The notes below the pieces were generated by a model that was given only the letters and a program-made list of their open reading frames with translations, was not told the origin of the DNA and did not search any database. DNA of 64,000 nucleotides from Sporolactobacillus sp. CQH2019. GTDB taxonomy: Bacteria; Bacillota; Bacilli; Bacillales; Sporolactobacillaceae. The stretch covers positions 51,331-115,330 of the forward strand of contig NZ_JARAJZ010000014.1 of NCBI RefSeq assembly GCF_028765345.1, read 5' to 3'. Positions 36,022-44,518 of this stretch are shown here, piece by piece; within the stretch, counting starts at the first letter, position 1, and every line of letters begins with the position of its first letter. Made by a program: the position numbers and the translations under genes.

Positions 36022-36801
36022 TCAAATTAATTTTGCTGCGGCAAGCTGCTCAACCAGTTTTTTTGCGGAAGCTTCTGCCGAATCTTCATTAATAAGGATG
36101 CCGGCCGCCTTTTTCTCCGGTGCAAATACTTCTTTAATTTGAGTCGGTGACCCTTTGCCGACTTTGTCTGCTGCGATTCCGAGATCAGCAAGAGACGATG
36201 TTTTTATCTTTGCGCGCTTGGCCGTCATTTTACTCTTAATGGACGCATAACGTGGTGTATTCAGCGAATCTTCCACTGTTATTAAAACAGGGTAAGGGGT
36301 CTCGACAACTTGCAGGTCGTCATCTGTTTTTTTAGTAACGGTGATCTTGTTGTCCGCTGCTTCCAATTTAATGGCATGCGTAATCGTCGGAATGCCGAGC
36401 AGCTCCGCGACTTGCGGTCCAACCTGGCTGTCATTGTCATCCGTTGTCTGCACGCCGGCAAAGATGACTTCAAAAGTCCCCAGTTTCTTAATGGCTGTCG
36501 CCAAAGCAAGACTTTCGGCATGGCCGTCGGAACCGGAAAGGGCCGGGTCGCTGATCAGCAGGGTATCATCAGCGCCAAGCGAGAGCGCTTCTTTGAGAAC
36601 GGTTTCACTGTCGGGTTCACCGATTGATAAGGCCGTTACGCTGCCGCCGAATTTTTCCTTCAGCTGGACGGCCGCTTCGAGAGCAAACTTATCGTAAGCA
36701 CTCATGATGCTGGGCGTTCGTTTCGGGTCAATCTGGCCGGAAGCGTCAGTCACAATTGCTTCATTATCGAAAACTTTTTTAATAAGCACTAGAGAATTCA
36801 T
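36022..36801 (-). CDS. etfB: electron transfer flavoprotein beta subunit
   Basis: A 259-residue EtfB with DPKRTPSIMSAYDKFALEAAVQLKE, DNDSQVGPQVAELLGIPTITHA (nucleotide-binding region) and ETPYPVLITVEDSLNTPRYASIKSKMTAKR, the beta-subunit signature. First gene of the etfB-etfA-coaD-maoC operon. The FixC/FixX-like genes at 44.6 kb have no EtfAB of their own, so this pair is the likely partner for an EtfABCX-type complex. GGAGGAAGG lies 8 nt before ATG 36801. Confidence 0.93.
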   Translation of the reverse strand: MNSLVLIKKVFDNEAIVTDASGQIDPKRTPSIMSAYDKFALEAAVQLKEKFGGSVTALSIGEPDSETVLKEALSLGADDTLLISDPALSGSDGHAESLALATAIKKLGTFEVIFAGVQTTDDNDSQVGPQVAELLGIPTITHAIKLEAADNKITVTKKTDDDLQVVETPYPVLITVEDSLNTPRYASIKSKMTAKRAKIKTSSLADLGIAADKVGKGSPTQIKEVFAPEKKAAGILINEDSAEASAKKLVEQLAAAKLI

Positions 36802-36910
36802 GATGTAAACCTTCCTCCGTTCATCCGCAAAATTTTAAAAATGATTCTTCCCGCCGGAAAATCATGCCGCTGAAGATTCATTCCAAATTCAATCTAACGC
36901 TTTGTGAAAA

Positions 36911-37098
36911 GGATTACAATTTAATCTTTATGAAGAACAGCGAATTATTTAGATCAGCAAACATAAAAAAGTCTTTATTTAAAAAATACTTTATAATTGC
37001 TTTTTCTTTCGAAATGATGAATTGTTCCAATCATTTCCGGATGATATTCCAAAATTTCAAGGGAAAGCGATGTATGCTCGATCCCGGTTTAAATGATT
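36911..37098 (+). repeat. 190-bp imperfect direct repeat, copy 1
   Basis: Closely similar to 44306-44495: both share GGATTACAATTTAATCTTT, TCAGCAAACATAAAA, TTTAAAAAATACTTTATAAT and GAATTGTTCCAA in the same order and spacing. Copy 1 lies upstream of, and divergent from, etfB. Confidence 0.8.
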
Positions 37099-37711
37099 GT
37101 TCTGAGATAAAGATAGTTTTTAATTTCCAAAAGCATAGTTTAAACCCGCCTTAGGCAGTATCCGTTTTCCCCTTTTTTTCGCGTTCATATTTCAAGAAGT
37201 GAAAGTATGGACGGTTATCAAAAAACAGTCATGCGGCTTGGACCTGCTTACTTTAGCAGATGTTCGTTTGATTAAATCATCATTCGTGAACTGCTGACGG
37301 TATTTTACGCATTCTGCCCACGTGAACTAATCGGCTGCTGCCTTCCTTCCGCAGCAACGTAACCGGCAGATCAACGAACTCCAGGCGGACTCTTTTATCT
37401 CACGGTTGATTGATGAGGCGGTTTCAAAAGCCTCTTAAAGCTCAGGAAACAAAGAAAATTTATAAAAAATGCCTCTCCGGGTCTTCTTTGTGTGAAAACA
37501 GAGTTCTTCCTTCCAGGCGCAATCCCTTCAGATTTTCTTTATCTATGATAAGCCAATGCCAACGAACCGAATTCAATTGCAATTTTGTCCAACCCTCGCA
37601 GATGAAATCGTCGGAAACCCATATTCTGTTTCAGATTGCTAAAGACAGGTTTCGCCTTCAGTTTTCACTGCCGATGCTTTGCTGCGGACTGATTTCCCGG
37701 ATAGCTTCTCC

Positions 37712-37801
37712 TCAATATTTAACTGCCTCCTCAATTGTTCTTTGTCCGATTCCTACTGCAGCGGCACCTACAGAAGGTTTTTTAAGGTCTTTTGTTTTCA
37801 T
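37712..37801 (-). pseudogene. acyl-CoA dehydrogenase relic (about 29 codons)
   Basis: The minus strand encodes MKTKDLKKPSVGAAAVGIGQ followed by RTIEEAVKY, then a stop. This matches residues around 227-256 of the intact dehydrogenase at 38433-39566 in 22 of 29 positions, in the opposite orientation. No flanking dehydrogenase sequence could be followed on either side, so only an internal fragment of a lost paralogue remains. Confidence 0.75.
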
Positions 37802-38150
37802 TGAAGTGAAATCCAACAATTGCTTGATCTGTTTAAAGAAACATTTGAAGACGAGTGTATGTCCAACCGAAAGGGCAATCAATCGGAACCTCGAAAAGTC
37901 TTTAGGCAAGCTGCCGGAAACAGCTGACAAAAGCGGCCGCCGGTCTAATTGATCCAGGGAAAATGCAGAGCTGACAGGGATTGAGCTGCCTTTTTAACTT
38001 TCAAATTTTAGTCCTGTGAATAATAGAAACCATTCGTTTTTTTAATATAATCGGCTATGTTTGCGGGAAGCAATATAATACTTATTTGTGATAAAAGTTA
38101 AATTGTTCTGAATTATTAGCGGTGTTAATGTTGAAATGCGAAAAGAAAGG

Positions 38151-38256
38151 GGGGTCAGACATGACTGATGAGAAGTCTCGGGTGACTGTCATGGGTGCGG
38201 AACTGACCGGTACCGCCATTCGTCACAAGAGCTGGGAAAGAGGTGACCCCTGTTAA
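38151..38256 (+). other. small inverted-repeat element with 31-codon ORF
   Basis: GGGGTCA (38151-38157) and TGACCCC (38244-38250) are inverted ends of a 100-bp segment. Inside, ATG 38161 follows a purine-rich ribosome-like run and opens a 31-codon frame (MTDEKSRVTVMGAELTGTAI, then RHKSWERGDPC) to TAA 38254. It could be a small peptide gene, a structured leader of the downstream dehydrogenase, or a tiny transposable relic. I do not recognise the peptide. Confidence 0.35.
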
Positions 38257-38432
38257 GGAAAGCCTCCCTGGCAGCTCCCCCCGTTTTCTCCCCTCATTCT
38301 ATTATCCCGGGTTCCCTTTGCTTTTGGGGGGAGGGAAAGGAAAGAAATTAAAAAAATAGAGAGGAAGCGACCTGCAAAAATAAAAGTCAAAATGATTAAA
38401 AAATGAAAAGTCATTAAGGAGGCAGTTAGAAA

Positions 38433-39566
38433 ATGGGCTATATTCTGAATGAAGAACAAACTGATTTGGTGGATTTGGTAAAAAAGTTTATGAATAAGGA
38501 AGTAGAACCTCACGTTGCAGAGTTTGATATAACGGGAGAATTCCCAAGAAAATTATATGAAAAAGCATTTAAAATGGGCCTGCATTGTCTGGAAATTCCC
38601 AAAGAATTCGGCGGCGGGGGCGTTGATTATATGACTGCAGCCGCTATTTATGAAGAAATGGGAAAAACCGATGCCGGATTTGCAACGGGGCTATGTGCCA
38701 ACAGTTTATCTTTAAAACCTGTGCTGATTGCAGGGACACCTGAACAGAAAACCCTTTTTTCAAATATTGTTGTACCGGGCGCTTTCGGGGCTTTCTGTTT
38801 AACAGAACCGGGTGCAGGATCGGATGCGGGTTCCGTTAAAACCACTGCAGTTAAAGATGGAAACGATTATATAATAAATGGCGTGAAATGTTTTATTACT
38901 AATGGGGGAGTAGCGGACGTCTATGTAGTTTTTGCATCTACGGATAAGTCAAAGGGAGTAAAGGGACTGACTGCCTTTATTGTTGAGAAGAGTCGCGGGG
39001 GTATATCAGTTGGTAAAGAAGAAAACAAAATGGGGATCAGGCTTTCAAATACAACGGAAGTCATATTTGATAATGTAAGAGTTCCTGCTGCCAACCTTTT
39101 AGGCAAGGAAGGCGAAGGATTTAAAATTGCAATGAAAACATTAGATCTTGCAAGGCCTTTTGTCGGGGCTGTTGCAGTAGGCATTGCACAAAGAGCCATT
39201 GAAGAGGCAGTTAAATATGCAAAGGAAAGAGTTCAATTCGGCAGACCCCTTGCTAAATTCCAGGCCATACAGTTCATGCTCGCGGATATGGATATTGAAA
39301 CAGAGGCAGCGCGCCAGACCGTAGTCCATGTGATACAAATGATTTTAGCTCAAAGACCGTACACTAGAGAAGCATCTATTGCCAAGTGCTTTACAGGGGA
39401 TGTTGCAGTTAAGGTGGCATTAGATGCCATACAAATTTTAGGCGGTTATGGCTACAGCAGAGATTGCCCGGTAGAAAAACTCTTGAGAGATGCAAAAGTA
39501 TTCCAGATATTTGAGGGAACGAACCAGGTTCAAAGGATAGTAGTTTCCGGAAATTTATTAAGATAA
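38433..39566 (+). CDS. acyl-CoA dehydrogenase (short-chain type)
   Basis: A 377-residue flavoprotein. CLTEPGAGSDAGSVKTTA and FITNGGVADVYVVFA are the FAD/substrate signature, and the catalytic base is Glu361 in QIFEGTNQVQR. RVQFGRPLAKFQAIQFMLADM is the second signature. It converts acyl-CoA and 2-enoyl-CoA with EtfAB as electron partner, encoded divergently 1.6 kb away. Monocistronic or first before the G+C-rich island. AAGGAGG precedes ATG 38433. Chain length cannot be fixed; about half identical by eye to the paralogue at 48738. Confidence 0.93.
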   Translation: MGYILNEEQTDLVDLVKKFMNKEVEPHVAEFDITGEFPRKLYEKAFKMGLHCLEIPKEFGGGGVDYMTAAAIYEEMGKTDAGFATGLCANSLSLKPVLIAGTPEQKTLFSNIVVPGAFGAFCLTEPGAGSDAGSVKTTAVKDGNDYIINGVKCFITNGGVADVYVVFASTDKSKGVKGLTAFIVEKSRGGISVGKEENKMGIRLSNTTEVIFDNVRVPAANLLGKEGEGFKIAMKTLDLARPFVGAVAVGIAQRAIEEAVKYAKERVQFGRPLAKFQAIQFMLADMDIETEAARQTVVHVIQMILAQRPYTREASIAKCFTGDVAVKVALDAIQILGGYGYSRDCPVEKLLRDAKVFQIFEGTNQVQRIVVSGNLLR

Positions 39567-39815
39567 AACGCCTTGAATGTGTCCGATAGCCAGTGTGGAG
39601 CAAGTCTTGATGATGAGAGATCTACGGGAGGTCCGTGACCTCAGTTGCTTCTTTATAGAGTTGCAATCGACGAGATCAAGGCCGGGAAGCGGGCATGCCC
39701 TTTCCCCAAAACACGGCAGAAGCGGCCGAAAATCGTCCTCAGACCCGAGCTGGGGCAGGCCCGGTTAAAAAGGAGACATATATCAATACCAAATATTTTA
39801 AGGAGAGGTCAAGAC

Positions 39816-40610
39816 ATGAAACTGGAAAAACTGCAGTACACAGTGGAAGACGGCGTCGGTATCGTGACCATGAACTACATGAAGAATCTCAACGCCATCG
39901 ACGAGCAGATGGCTGATGAACTCAAGTACGTCGTGGCAACCATGGAGAAAGACCCCAACGTCAAGGTCGTCGTATTCAAGGGTTCCGAGAAGGCTTTCTC
40001 AGCCGGCGGAGACATTGGGTATTTCTATCAGCTGATTAAGGCCGGAGGCGAGGTCAATATGGACGGCCTGATCGGGAAGGTCGGCGTTGTCACCGACGGA
40101 ATTAAGAAGATGAGCAAGCTGGTTATCGCCTCTGTCAGCGGTGCCGCGGCCGGTGCCGGCGTCAGCCTTGCGCTCTCCGCCGACTTCGTTGTCTGCGCGG
40201 ACAACGCCAAGTTCATCATGGCTTTCGTGAATCTCGGCCTGGTCCCCGATACCGGCGGGACCTATTTGCTGGTTAAGGAGCTGGGCGAGAAGCGCGCCAT
40301 GGAGCTCTGCGCCACCGGACGGCCTCTGGGCGCCGAGGAAGCCAAGGCTGCCGGCATCGTTTACCAGGTCGTCCCCAAGGGGGAGCTGGACGCCGCTACC
40401 ATCAAGCTTGCTAAGAAGTTTGCCGCCGGCCCGCTGCTCTCCTACAAGAATATCAAGAAGCAGATATACGAAGCCAGTTTCTCTGACTACAAAAAGTACC
40501 TCAACGAATGCGAGATCCCCACTCAGCGCGAATGCGCCGCCTCCACCGACTTCCAGGAAGGCGTCAAGGCTTTCATGGAGAAGCGCAAGGCTGCCTTTGA
40601 GGGCAAATAA
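39816..40610 (+). CDS. crotonase-fold enoyl-CoA isomerase-like protein (PaaG-like)
   Basis: A 264-residue crotonase-family protein. SEKAFSAGGDIGYF and IASVSGAAAGAGVSLALSADFV form the oxyanion hole. The two catalytic glutamates of true hydratases are missing: Ser117 and Phe137 stand where the crotonase at 46286 has Glu112 and Glu132. Asp145 in LVPDTGGTYLL is the position used by PaaG-type isomerases. It is therefore more likely a double-bond isomerase than a hydratase. Codon use is strongly G/C-ending, unlike the flanking genes, as for the two CoA-transferase genes downstream. ATG 39816 has AAGGAGAGG; the frame extends upstream to 39645 without support. Confidence 0.85.
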   Translation: MKLEKLQYTVEDGVGIVTMNYMKNLNAIDEQMADELKYVVATMEKDPNVKVVVFKGSEKAFSAGGDIGYFYQLIKAGGEVNMDGLIGKVGVVTDGIKKMSKLVIASVSGAAAGAGVSLALSADFVVCADNAKFIMAFVNLGLVPDTGGTYLLVKELGEKRAMELCATGRPLGAEEAKAAGIVYQVVPKGELDAATIKLAKKFAAGPLLSYKNIKKQIYEASFSDYKKYLNECEIPTQRECAASTDFQEGVKAFMEKRKAAFEGK

Positions 40611-40654
40611 TCAAAAGACGGAACGGTAAGGAATTACATTAAGAGGAGGCAAAA

Positions 40655-40832
40655 ATCAGCGGCGCTGCAGTACCTGAAGTCATTGCGTTTCCGCTGTTTA
40701 TAACCGGTCGGCATCTATGCCGCAGGTGCCGTGCAGTCAAACACCGACTTCGGCAGGACTGTTCTGCCTTCTTCCGCTCCTGATCAAAAACAAGGTAACC
40801 GAAACAACCTGATTCTTAATGGCTTAGCTTAA
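40655..40832 (+). pseudogene. decayed ORF between isomerase and CoA-transferase genes
   Basis: A strong ribosome site (GAGGAGG, 40643-40649) is followed by ATC instead of ATG, then codons reading ISGAAVPEVIAFPLFITG. After one frameshift the reading continues as GIYAAGAVQSNTDFGRTVLP and ends at 40832. The hydrophobic start suggests a membrane protein or transporter. The lost start codon and frameshift show decay. Family not recognised. Confidence 0.45.
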
Positions 40833-40852
40833 TATGAAAGGTGGTAACTAAA

Positions 40853-41572
40853 TTGCAATCAAAAGTAGTGACTAAAGAAGAAGCCCTCGCAAAGATTAAA
40901 GACGGTCAGACGATCATGTTTGGTGACTGGCACGGCGAGCTCGCCGCAGAAGAGATCATCACCGGAATGCTCGAGAAGGGTGTTAAGGATATTTCTGCCA
41001 TAGCCGTTTCCGCCGGCATGGCCGATCAGGGCGTTGGCAGGCTCATCAAAGCGCACCGTGTCAAGAGTATTGCCACGACACATATCGGTCTCAATCCCGT
41101 CGCCCGCGACCAGATGTTTACAGGCGAACTTAAGGTCGAATTCATCCCGCAGGGTACTTTTGCTGAGCGTGTTCGCTGCGGCGGCGCCGGCCTTGGCGGC
41201 TGTCTCACCCCGACAGGCATCGGCACCGACATTGAGACCGGCAAGCAGAAGCTCACCCTCAACGGCAAGGAATATCTTCTTGAACTGCCCCTGCACGCGG
41301 AGGTCGCGCTGATCAAGGCATGGAAGGCCGACACCGCCGGCAACATCGCTTTCAGACTGACCGGCAGAGCTACCAATAGTTACATGGCCTTTGCGGCGGA
41401 CACTGTCATTGTCGAAGTCGAGGAACTGGTGGAGGTCGGAGAACTCGGTCCTGACGAGATTGACGTTGCGGCTCCTATCATTGACATGGTATATGTCAGA
41501 ACCGGTGAGAAGAAACCTTTCTGCCCGATGTGGCAGCGTGCTAGGGCGAAAGCAGAAGGAGGTAAAAAGTAA
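40853..41572 (+). CDS. acetate/butyrate-type CoA-transferase, alpha subunit
   Basis: About 239 residues of family I CoA-transferase subunit A (CtfA/AtoD type): GLNPVARDQMFTGELKVEFIPQGTFAERVRCGGAGLGGCLTPTGIGT, EYLLELPLHAEVALIKAWKADTAGNIAFR and ADTVIVEVEELVEVGELGPDEID are classic subunit A blocks. With subunit B it moves CoA between short-chain acyl-CoA and free acids. TTG 40853 is preferred (AAAGGTGG 8 nt upstream). The gene has unusually G/C-rich third positions. Its stop overlaps the start of the beta gene (TAATG). Confidence 0.9.
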   Translation: MQSKVVTKEEALAKIKDGQTIMFGDWHGELAAEEIITGMLEKGVKDISAIAVSAGMADQGVGRLIKAHRVKSIATTHIGLNPVARDQMFTGELKVEFIPQGTFAERVRCGGAGLGGCLTPTGIGTDIETGKQKLTLNGKEYLLELPLHAEVALIKAWKADTAGNIAFRLTGRATNSYMAFAADTVIVEVEELVEVGELGPDEIDVAAPIIDMVYVRTGEKKPFCPMWQRARAKAEGGKK

Positions 41573-42231
41573 TGGAAGGACTGAAAGGACGCGCACTTAT
41601 TGCAGCTCGTTGTGCAAAGTTCTTTAAGGACGGCGATTTTGTGAATCTCGGAATCGGCGTTCCTCTGATGTGTGTGAACTATTTGCCCGAAGGCGTCAAC
41701 CTCTGGCTTGAGGCTGAGATTGGCATTGTCGGCAGCGGGGCCTCCCCTAAGTGGGAAGATGCAGACCCTGATCTTATTGATGCCGGCGGACAGCCGGCAT
41801 CTGTAATCAAGGGCGGCAGCGTATGCGACCATGCGACTTCTTTCGCCTTTATCCGCGGCGGTCATATCGACGCGACTGTACTTGGCACTCTCCAGGTTGA
41901 CCAGGAGGGCAATATAGCCAACTGGACCATCCCCGGCAAGCTCGTCCCCGGCATGGGCGGTGCAATGGATCTCTGCGCCGGCGTAAAGAAGATCGTTGTT
42001 GCCACCGACCACTGCGAGAAGAGCGGCCAGTCAAAGATACTCAAGAAATGCACTCTTCCTCTGACCGGCGCCAGGTGCGTAACCGACATTGTCACAGAGA
42101 GATGCTACTTCGAGGTAGGCGCCGACGGGCTGATACTCAGAGAACTGGCTCCGGGCTACACCGTCGAGGACATCCGCGCATGCACCGAAGCCGATTTCAC
42201 TGTCCCTGAAAAGATTGCCGTAATGGAATAA
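41572..42231 (+). CDS. acetate/butyrate-type CoA-transferase, beta subunit
   Basis: A 219-residue subunit B of family I CoA-transferases (CtfB/AtoA type). The core is VNLGIGVPL, then the catalytic glutamate Glu49 in LEAEIGIVGSG, DPDLIDAGGQPAS, FAFIRGGHIDATVLGTLQVDQEGNIANWTIPGKLVPGMGGAMDL. The usual E-N-G around the active-site glutamate is E-I-G here, a small departure. It is translationally coupled to subunit A and followed by a terminator 110 nt downstream. G+C-rich codon use, as in the isomerase gene upstream. Confidence 0.9.
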   Translation: MEGLKGRALIAARCAKFFKDGDFVNLGIGVPLMCVNYLPEGVNLWLEAEIGIVGSGASPKWEDADPDLIDAGGQPASVIKGGSVCDHATSFAFIRGGHIDATVLGTLQVDQEGNIANWTIPGKLVPGMGGAMDLCAGVKKIVVATDHCEKSGQSKILKKCTLPLTGARCVTDIVTERCYFEVGADGLILRELAPGYTVEDIRACTEADFTVPEKIAVME

Positions 42232-42341
42232 TTCAGGGCCGGGAAGAGTTAAATTTCAGAATAACGATACTGAATTGATAATAAATAGAGAACAACCTTC
42301 GTCTAATAAATATAATCCCTATGCTAGACTTCGTGTATCAT

Positions 42342-42372
42342 AACGAGAGAAAAATTCGTTCTCTCGTTTTTT
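42342..42372 (+). terminator. terminator of the CoA-transferase operon
   Basis: A perfect 10-bp stem AACGAGAGAA / TTCTCTCGTT (42342-42351 and 42359-42368) with a 7-nt loop, followed by T's. Confidence 0.85.
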
Positions 42373-42524
42373 ATCTTATAGCCATAGAATCATCTAACAT
42401 GAATCCATCACTATGTCAATGGATTTTTAATGATCTCATAAGGGAGGAATACATGGACGGGCCCGAATCATCGATGCCTTCAGGCTTACTTTCCGGAGAA
42501 CAGTCTATATCAAGCATCTAAAAG

Positions 42525-42640
42525 ACAGTGAGGTTCAAAAGCAGAGGCAATTCGGGCACTGGGGAACGGATACCATCGTCGGTAAAAAGTTCGCCAAGGA
42601 TGATGTGTTTGGCCTTGGCAGCGCAAAATCAGACTTCGGC
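42525..42640 (+). mobile_element. IS30-family transposase relic
   Basis: One frame reads EVQKQRQFGHWGTDTIVGKK, then FAKDDVFGLGSAKSDFG. The GHWxxDTIVGK block is the first-aspartate region of IS30-family DDE transposases. No start, no C-terminal DDE part and no clear terminal repeats remain. It marks an old insertion at the downstream edge of the G+C-rich patch. Confidence 0.65.
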
Positions 42641-42804
42641 TCGGCATCTGAGAGCCGGAGCGATGAATCTCACTCGTCATTTTTGTTTTTATTCTGACGG
42701 CCGGCAGCACGACAGACTGTACACAAAGTCGGGCACAGCTGAATTATTTCCGCTGCCGGTTTTACGCCAGAAACGTTGTTGATAAGAGAGGTGAGGCGGG
42801 TTCA

Positions 42805-42840
42805 TGCAGCAAGCCCTATCTATACTTAGGGCTTGCTGCA
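42805..42840. terminator. strong hairpin downstream of the first LysR gene
   Basis: A perfect 14-bp stem TGCAGCAAGCCCTA / TAGGGCTTGCTGCA with an 8-nt loop. No clear T-run. Closely similar to the hairpin at 50851-50890, which has the same relation to the second LysR gene. Confidence 0.6.
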
Positions 42841-43043
42841 TTATTAAAAAGATCAGTCTAAATAAGATCCCCGAAAAATTATGTCACCCTGATCATCAAT
42901 CGTTTCAGATATTTAAGACCAAACTTCTGCGCAGGAGGCTGAATGATACAAATACTAGCGAATCAATGATCCTGTTCAAGGAAGACTTTCCTTCCTTCTG
43001 GACTTGTTTCAGCAGGCCAGGGTCTGACCGCCATCTCACACTT

Positions 43044-43961
43044 TTAGGGGTTAGCACATAGCGGAAGATTATATTTGTTAAAAATGTGCTTTTTAAAATT
43101 ATTTGCAATCGAATTTTCCGGTCTGCGTGCCGAATTGGAAACCATTAATACTGTATGCGTAATTTTAGGTACCACGTGGATATAAGCAATATCTGCCAAC
43201 TGAATTCCCGTTATCAGATTCCATGGCAGCAAAGTCACGGCGGCATTTTCAGCAACAAAACCGAGTGCTGTATTGATGCTGCCTACTTCGAAATTCGTTA
43301 ATCTGGGCGAAAATCCCGCTTGGAAACAAGCGTCGGCCGTTTTCTTGAGCAAGCTTGAGGACCGCGGAAAACGAATGAAAGATTCGCCGGCCACCTCATT
43401 AAGCTGAATGGACCGCCTTTTTGCCAGAGGATGCTGTTTACTGACGATAAGAACAAATTCGTCGCGAGCCAGAGGATAGGATTTCAGATGAATATCTTCA
43501 GGCTTGAGATTAGCCGGAGCAGTCAGCAGGGCCAGGTCGATCTCATTATTATAAAGCAGCGGGTAAAGATTATAGCAGTTGTCTTCACGAAATTCGACAG
43601 CAACAAACGGATACTCACTGACAAACGACCTGATCCAATGGATAATGCCGTACTCCCTTAAAATCGGCATGCAGCCGATAACAAGTGTGCCTACTGTTCC
43701 TTTCGCATATTTCTGCATGGTTTTTTCCAAATGAAAGACGTCGGACATAATCCTATTGGCATAACTTATGAAATCCATTCCGGCAGGCAGAATTTTCACG
43801 GAGCGAGTTGTTCGTTTAAACAGCTGAACATTGAGCTCTTCTTCAGTTCTTTTGATTTGTTGGGACAAGGTAGAAGGAGTTGCACATAGTTCGGATGAAG
43901 CTTTGTTAAAGTTACGGTATTTGGCGACAGCCAATACGCACTTAAGCTGATAAAAATCCAT
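43044..43961 (-). CDS. LysR-family regulator, copy 1
   Basis: About 305 residues. The N-terminal helix-turn-helix is FNKASSELCATPSTLSQQIKRTEEELNVQLFKRTTRSVKILPAG, the LysR signature. The effector domain includes GTLVIGCMPILREYG and LALLTAPANLKPEDI. It is very similar throughout to the LysR at 51110-52033. It lies divergent from the fixC-like gene (44575), so it probably controls that operon. ATG 43961 has AGGAG 8 nt upstream; GTG 43970 is open but overlaps the ribosome site. Confidence 0.9.
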   Translation of the reverse strand: MDFYQLKCVLAVAKYRNFNKASSELCATPSTLSQQIKRTEEELNVQLFKRTTRSVKILPAGMDFISYANRIMSDVFHLEKTMQKYAKGTVGTLVIGCMPILREYGIIHWIRSFVSEYPFVAVEFREDNCYNLYPLLYNNEIDLALLTAPANLKPEDIHLKSYPLARDEFVLIVSKQHPLAKRRSIQLNEVAGESFIRFPRSSSLLKKTADACFQAGFSPRLTNFEVGSINTALGFVAENAAVTLLPWNLITGIQLADIAYIHVVPKITHTVLMVSNSARRPENSIANNFKKHIFNKYNLPLCANP

Positions 43962-43989
43962 TTTTCTCACTCCTGCGACAGAAATTTAA

Positions 43990-44003
43990 AGAAAACGTTT
44001 TCA
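43990..44003. promoter_or_regulatory. cre-like site before LysR copy 1
   Basis: AGAAAACGTTTTCA (TGAAAACGTTTTCT on the minus strand) is near the palindromic CcpA consensus, 29-42 nt upstream of the LysR start. Confidence 0.5.
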
Positions 44004-44055
44004 AAAAATGTGTGTAAAAAATCTGAAAATATTGGAGACAGGAAATAAATAATTT

Positions 44056-44072
44056 ATTAAGAGAAACTTAAT
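44056..44072. promoter_or_regulatory. candidate LysR binding site TTAAG-N5-CTTAA
   Basis: ATTAAGAGAAACTTAAT is a 15-bp-type dyad about 95 nt before LysR copy 1. The same dyad occurs twice before LysR copy 2 (52140, 52178). It fits the T-N11-A layout of LysR sites. Confidence 0.55.
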
Positions 44073-44305
44073 AATACTTTTTACCTGTTCTCTTCTTCAC
44101 AATTAATTATGGATAGTTTTAATGAAAAGATCTGTGATCAGTTTAATAACTAGATTAATAACAGATAGTGAAATTATTCCAGTAAAAATAACAGATGGTG
44201 AAAATATCCTGGTAAATAGTTAAATCATAATAATAATTAATAATAAAAAGAAAATATATAATTAAATGACTATTTACCAATTTTATTCCATCTTGATGAT
44301 GAAAG

Positions 44306-44495
44306 GGATTACAATTTAATCTTTGTGAATAGCTTCTCATTATTTAGTTCAGCAAACATAAAACACCTGTTATTTAAAAAATACTTTATAATCGCTTTTT
44401 CTTTCGAAATAATGAATTGTTCCAACCATTTGTTGATGATATTCTTGGGTTGCAAAGGGGAAACGATATAAACCCGGTCTTGATTTAAATGATTT
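44306..44495 (+). repeat. 190-bp imperfect direct repeat, copy 2
   Basis: The counterpart of 36911-37098. It ends about 80 nt before the fixC-like gene, so it lies in that gene's control region. Confidence 0.8.
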
Positions 44496-44518
44496 GTGTT
44501 GGAGTGAAGAGAAATTCT

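Larger units (their letters stand above)
36802..38432. other. 1.6-kb region of decayed and repeated DNA between etfB and acyl-CoA dehydrogenase
   Basis: It contains one copy of a 190-bp repeat (36911-37098), a 30-codon acyl-CoA dehydrogenase relic (37712-37801, minus strand) and an inverted-repeat element with a small ORF (38151-38256). CTCCCCCC / GGGGGGAG arms also lie around 38276-38336. No complete gene is recognisable. Confidence 0.6.
42232..43043. other. intergenic region with terminator, IS30 relic and hairpin
   Basis: No intact gene. The terminator at 42342, the transposase relic at 42525 and the CAGCAAGCCCTA hairpin at 42805 are listed separately. Confidence 0.6.

Noticed and set aside
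38161-38200. Hammerhead ribozyme core (CTGATGAG)
   Set aside because: The required GAAA box after stem II is absent, so the motif is incomplete.
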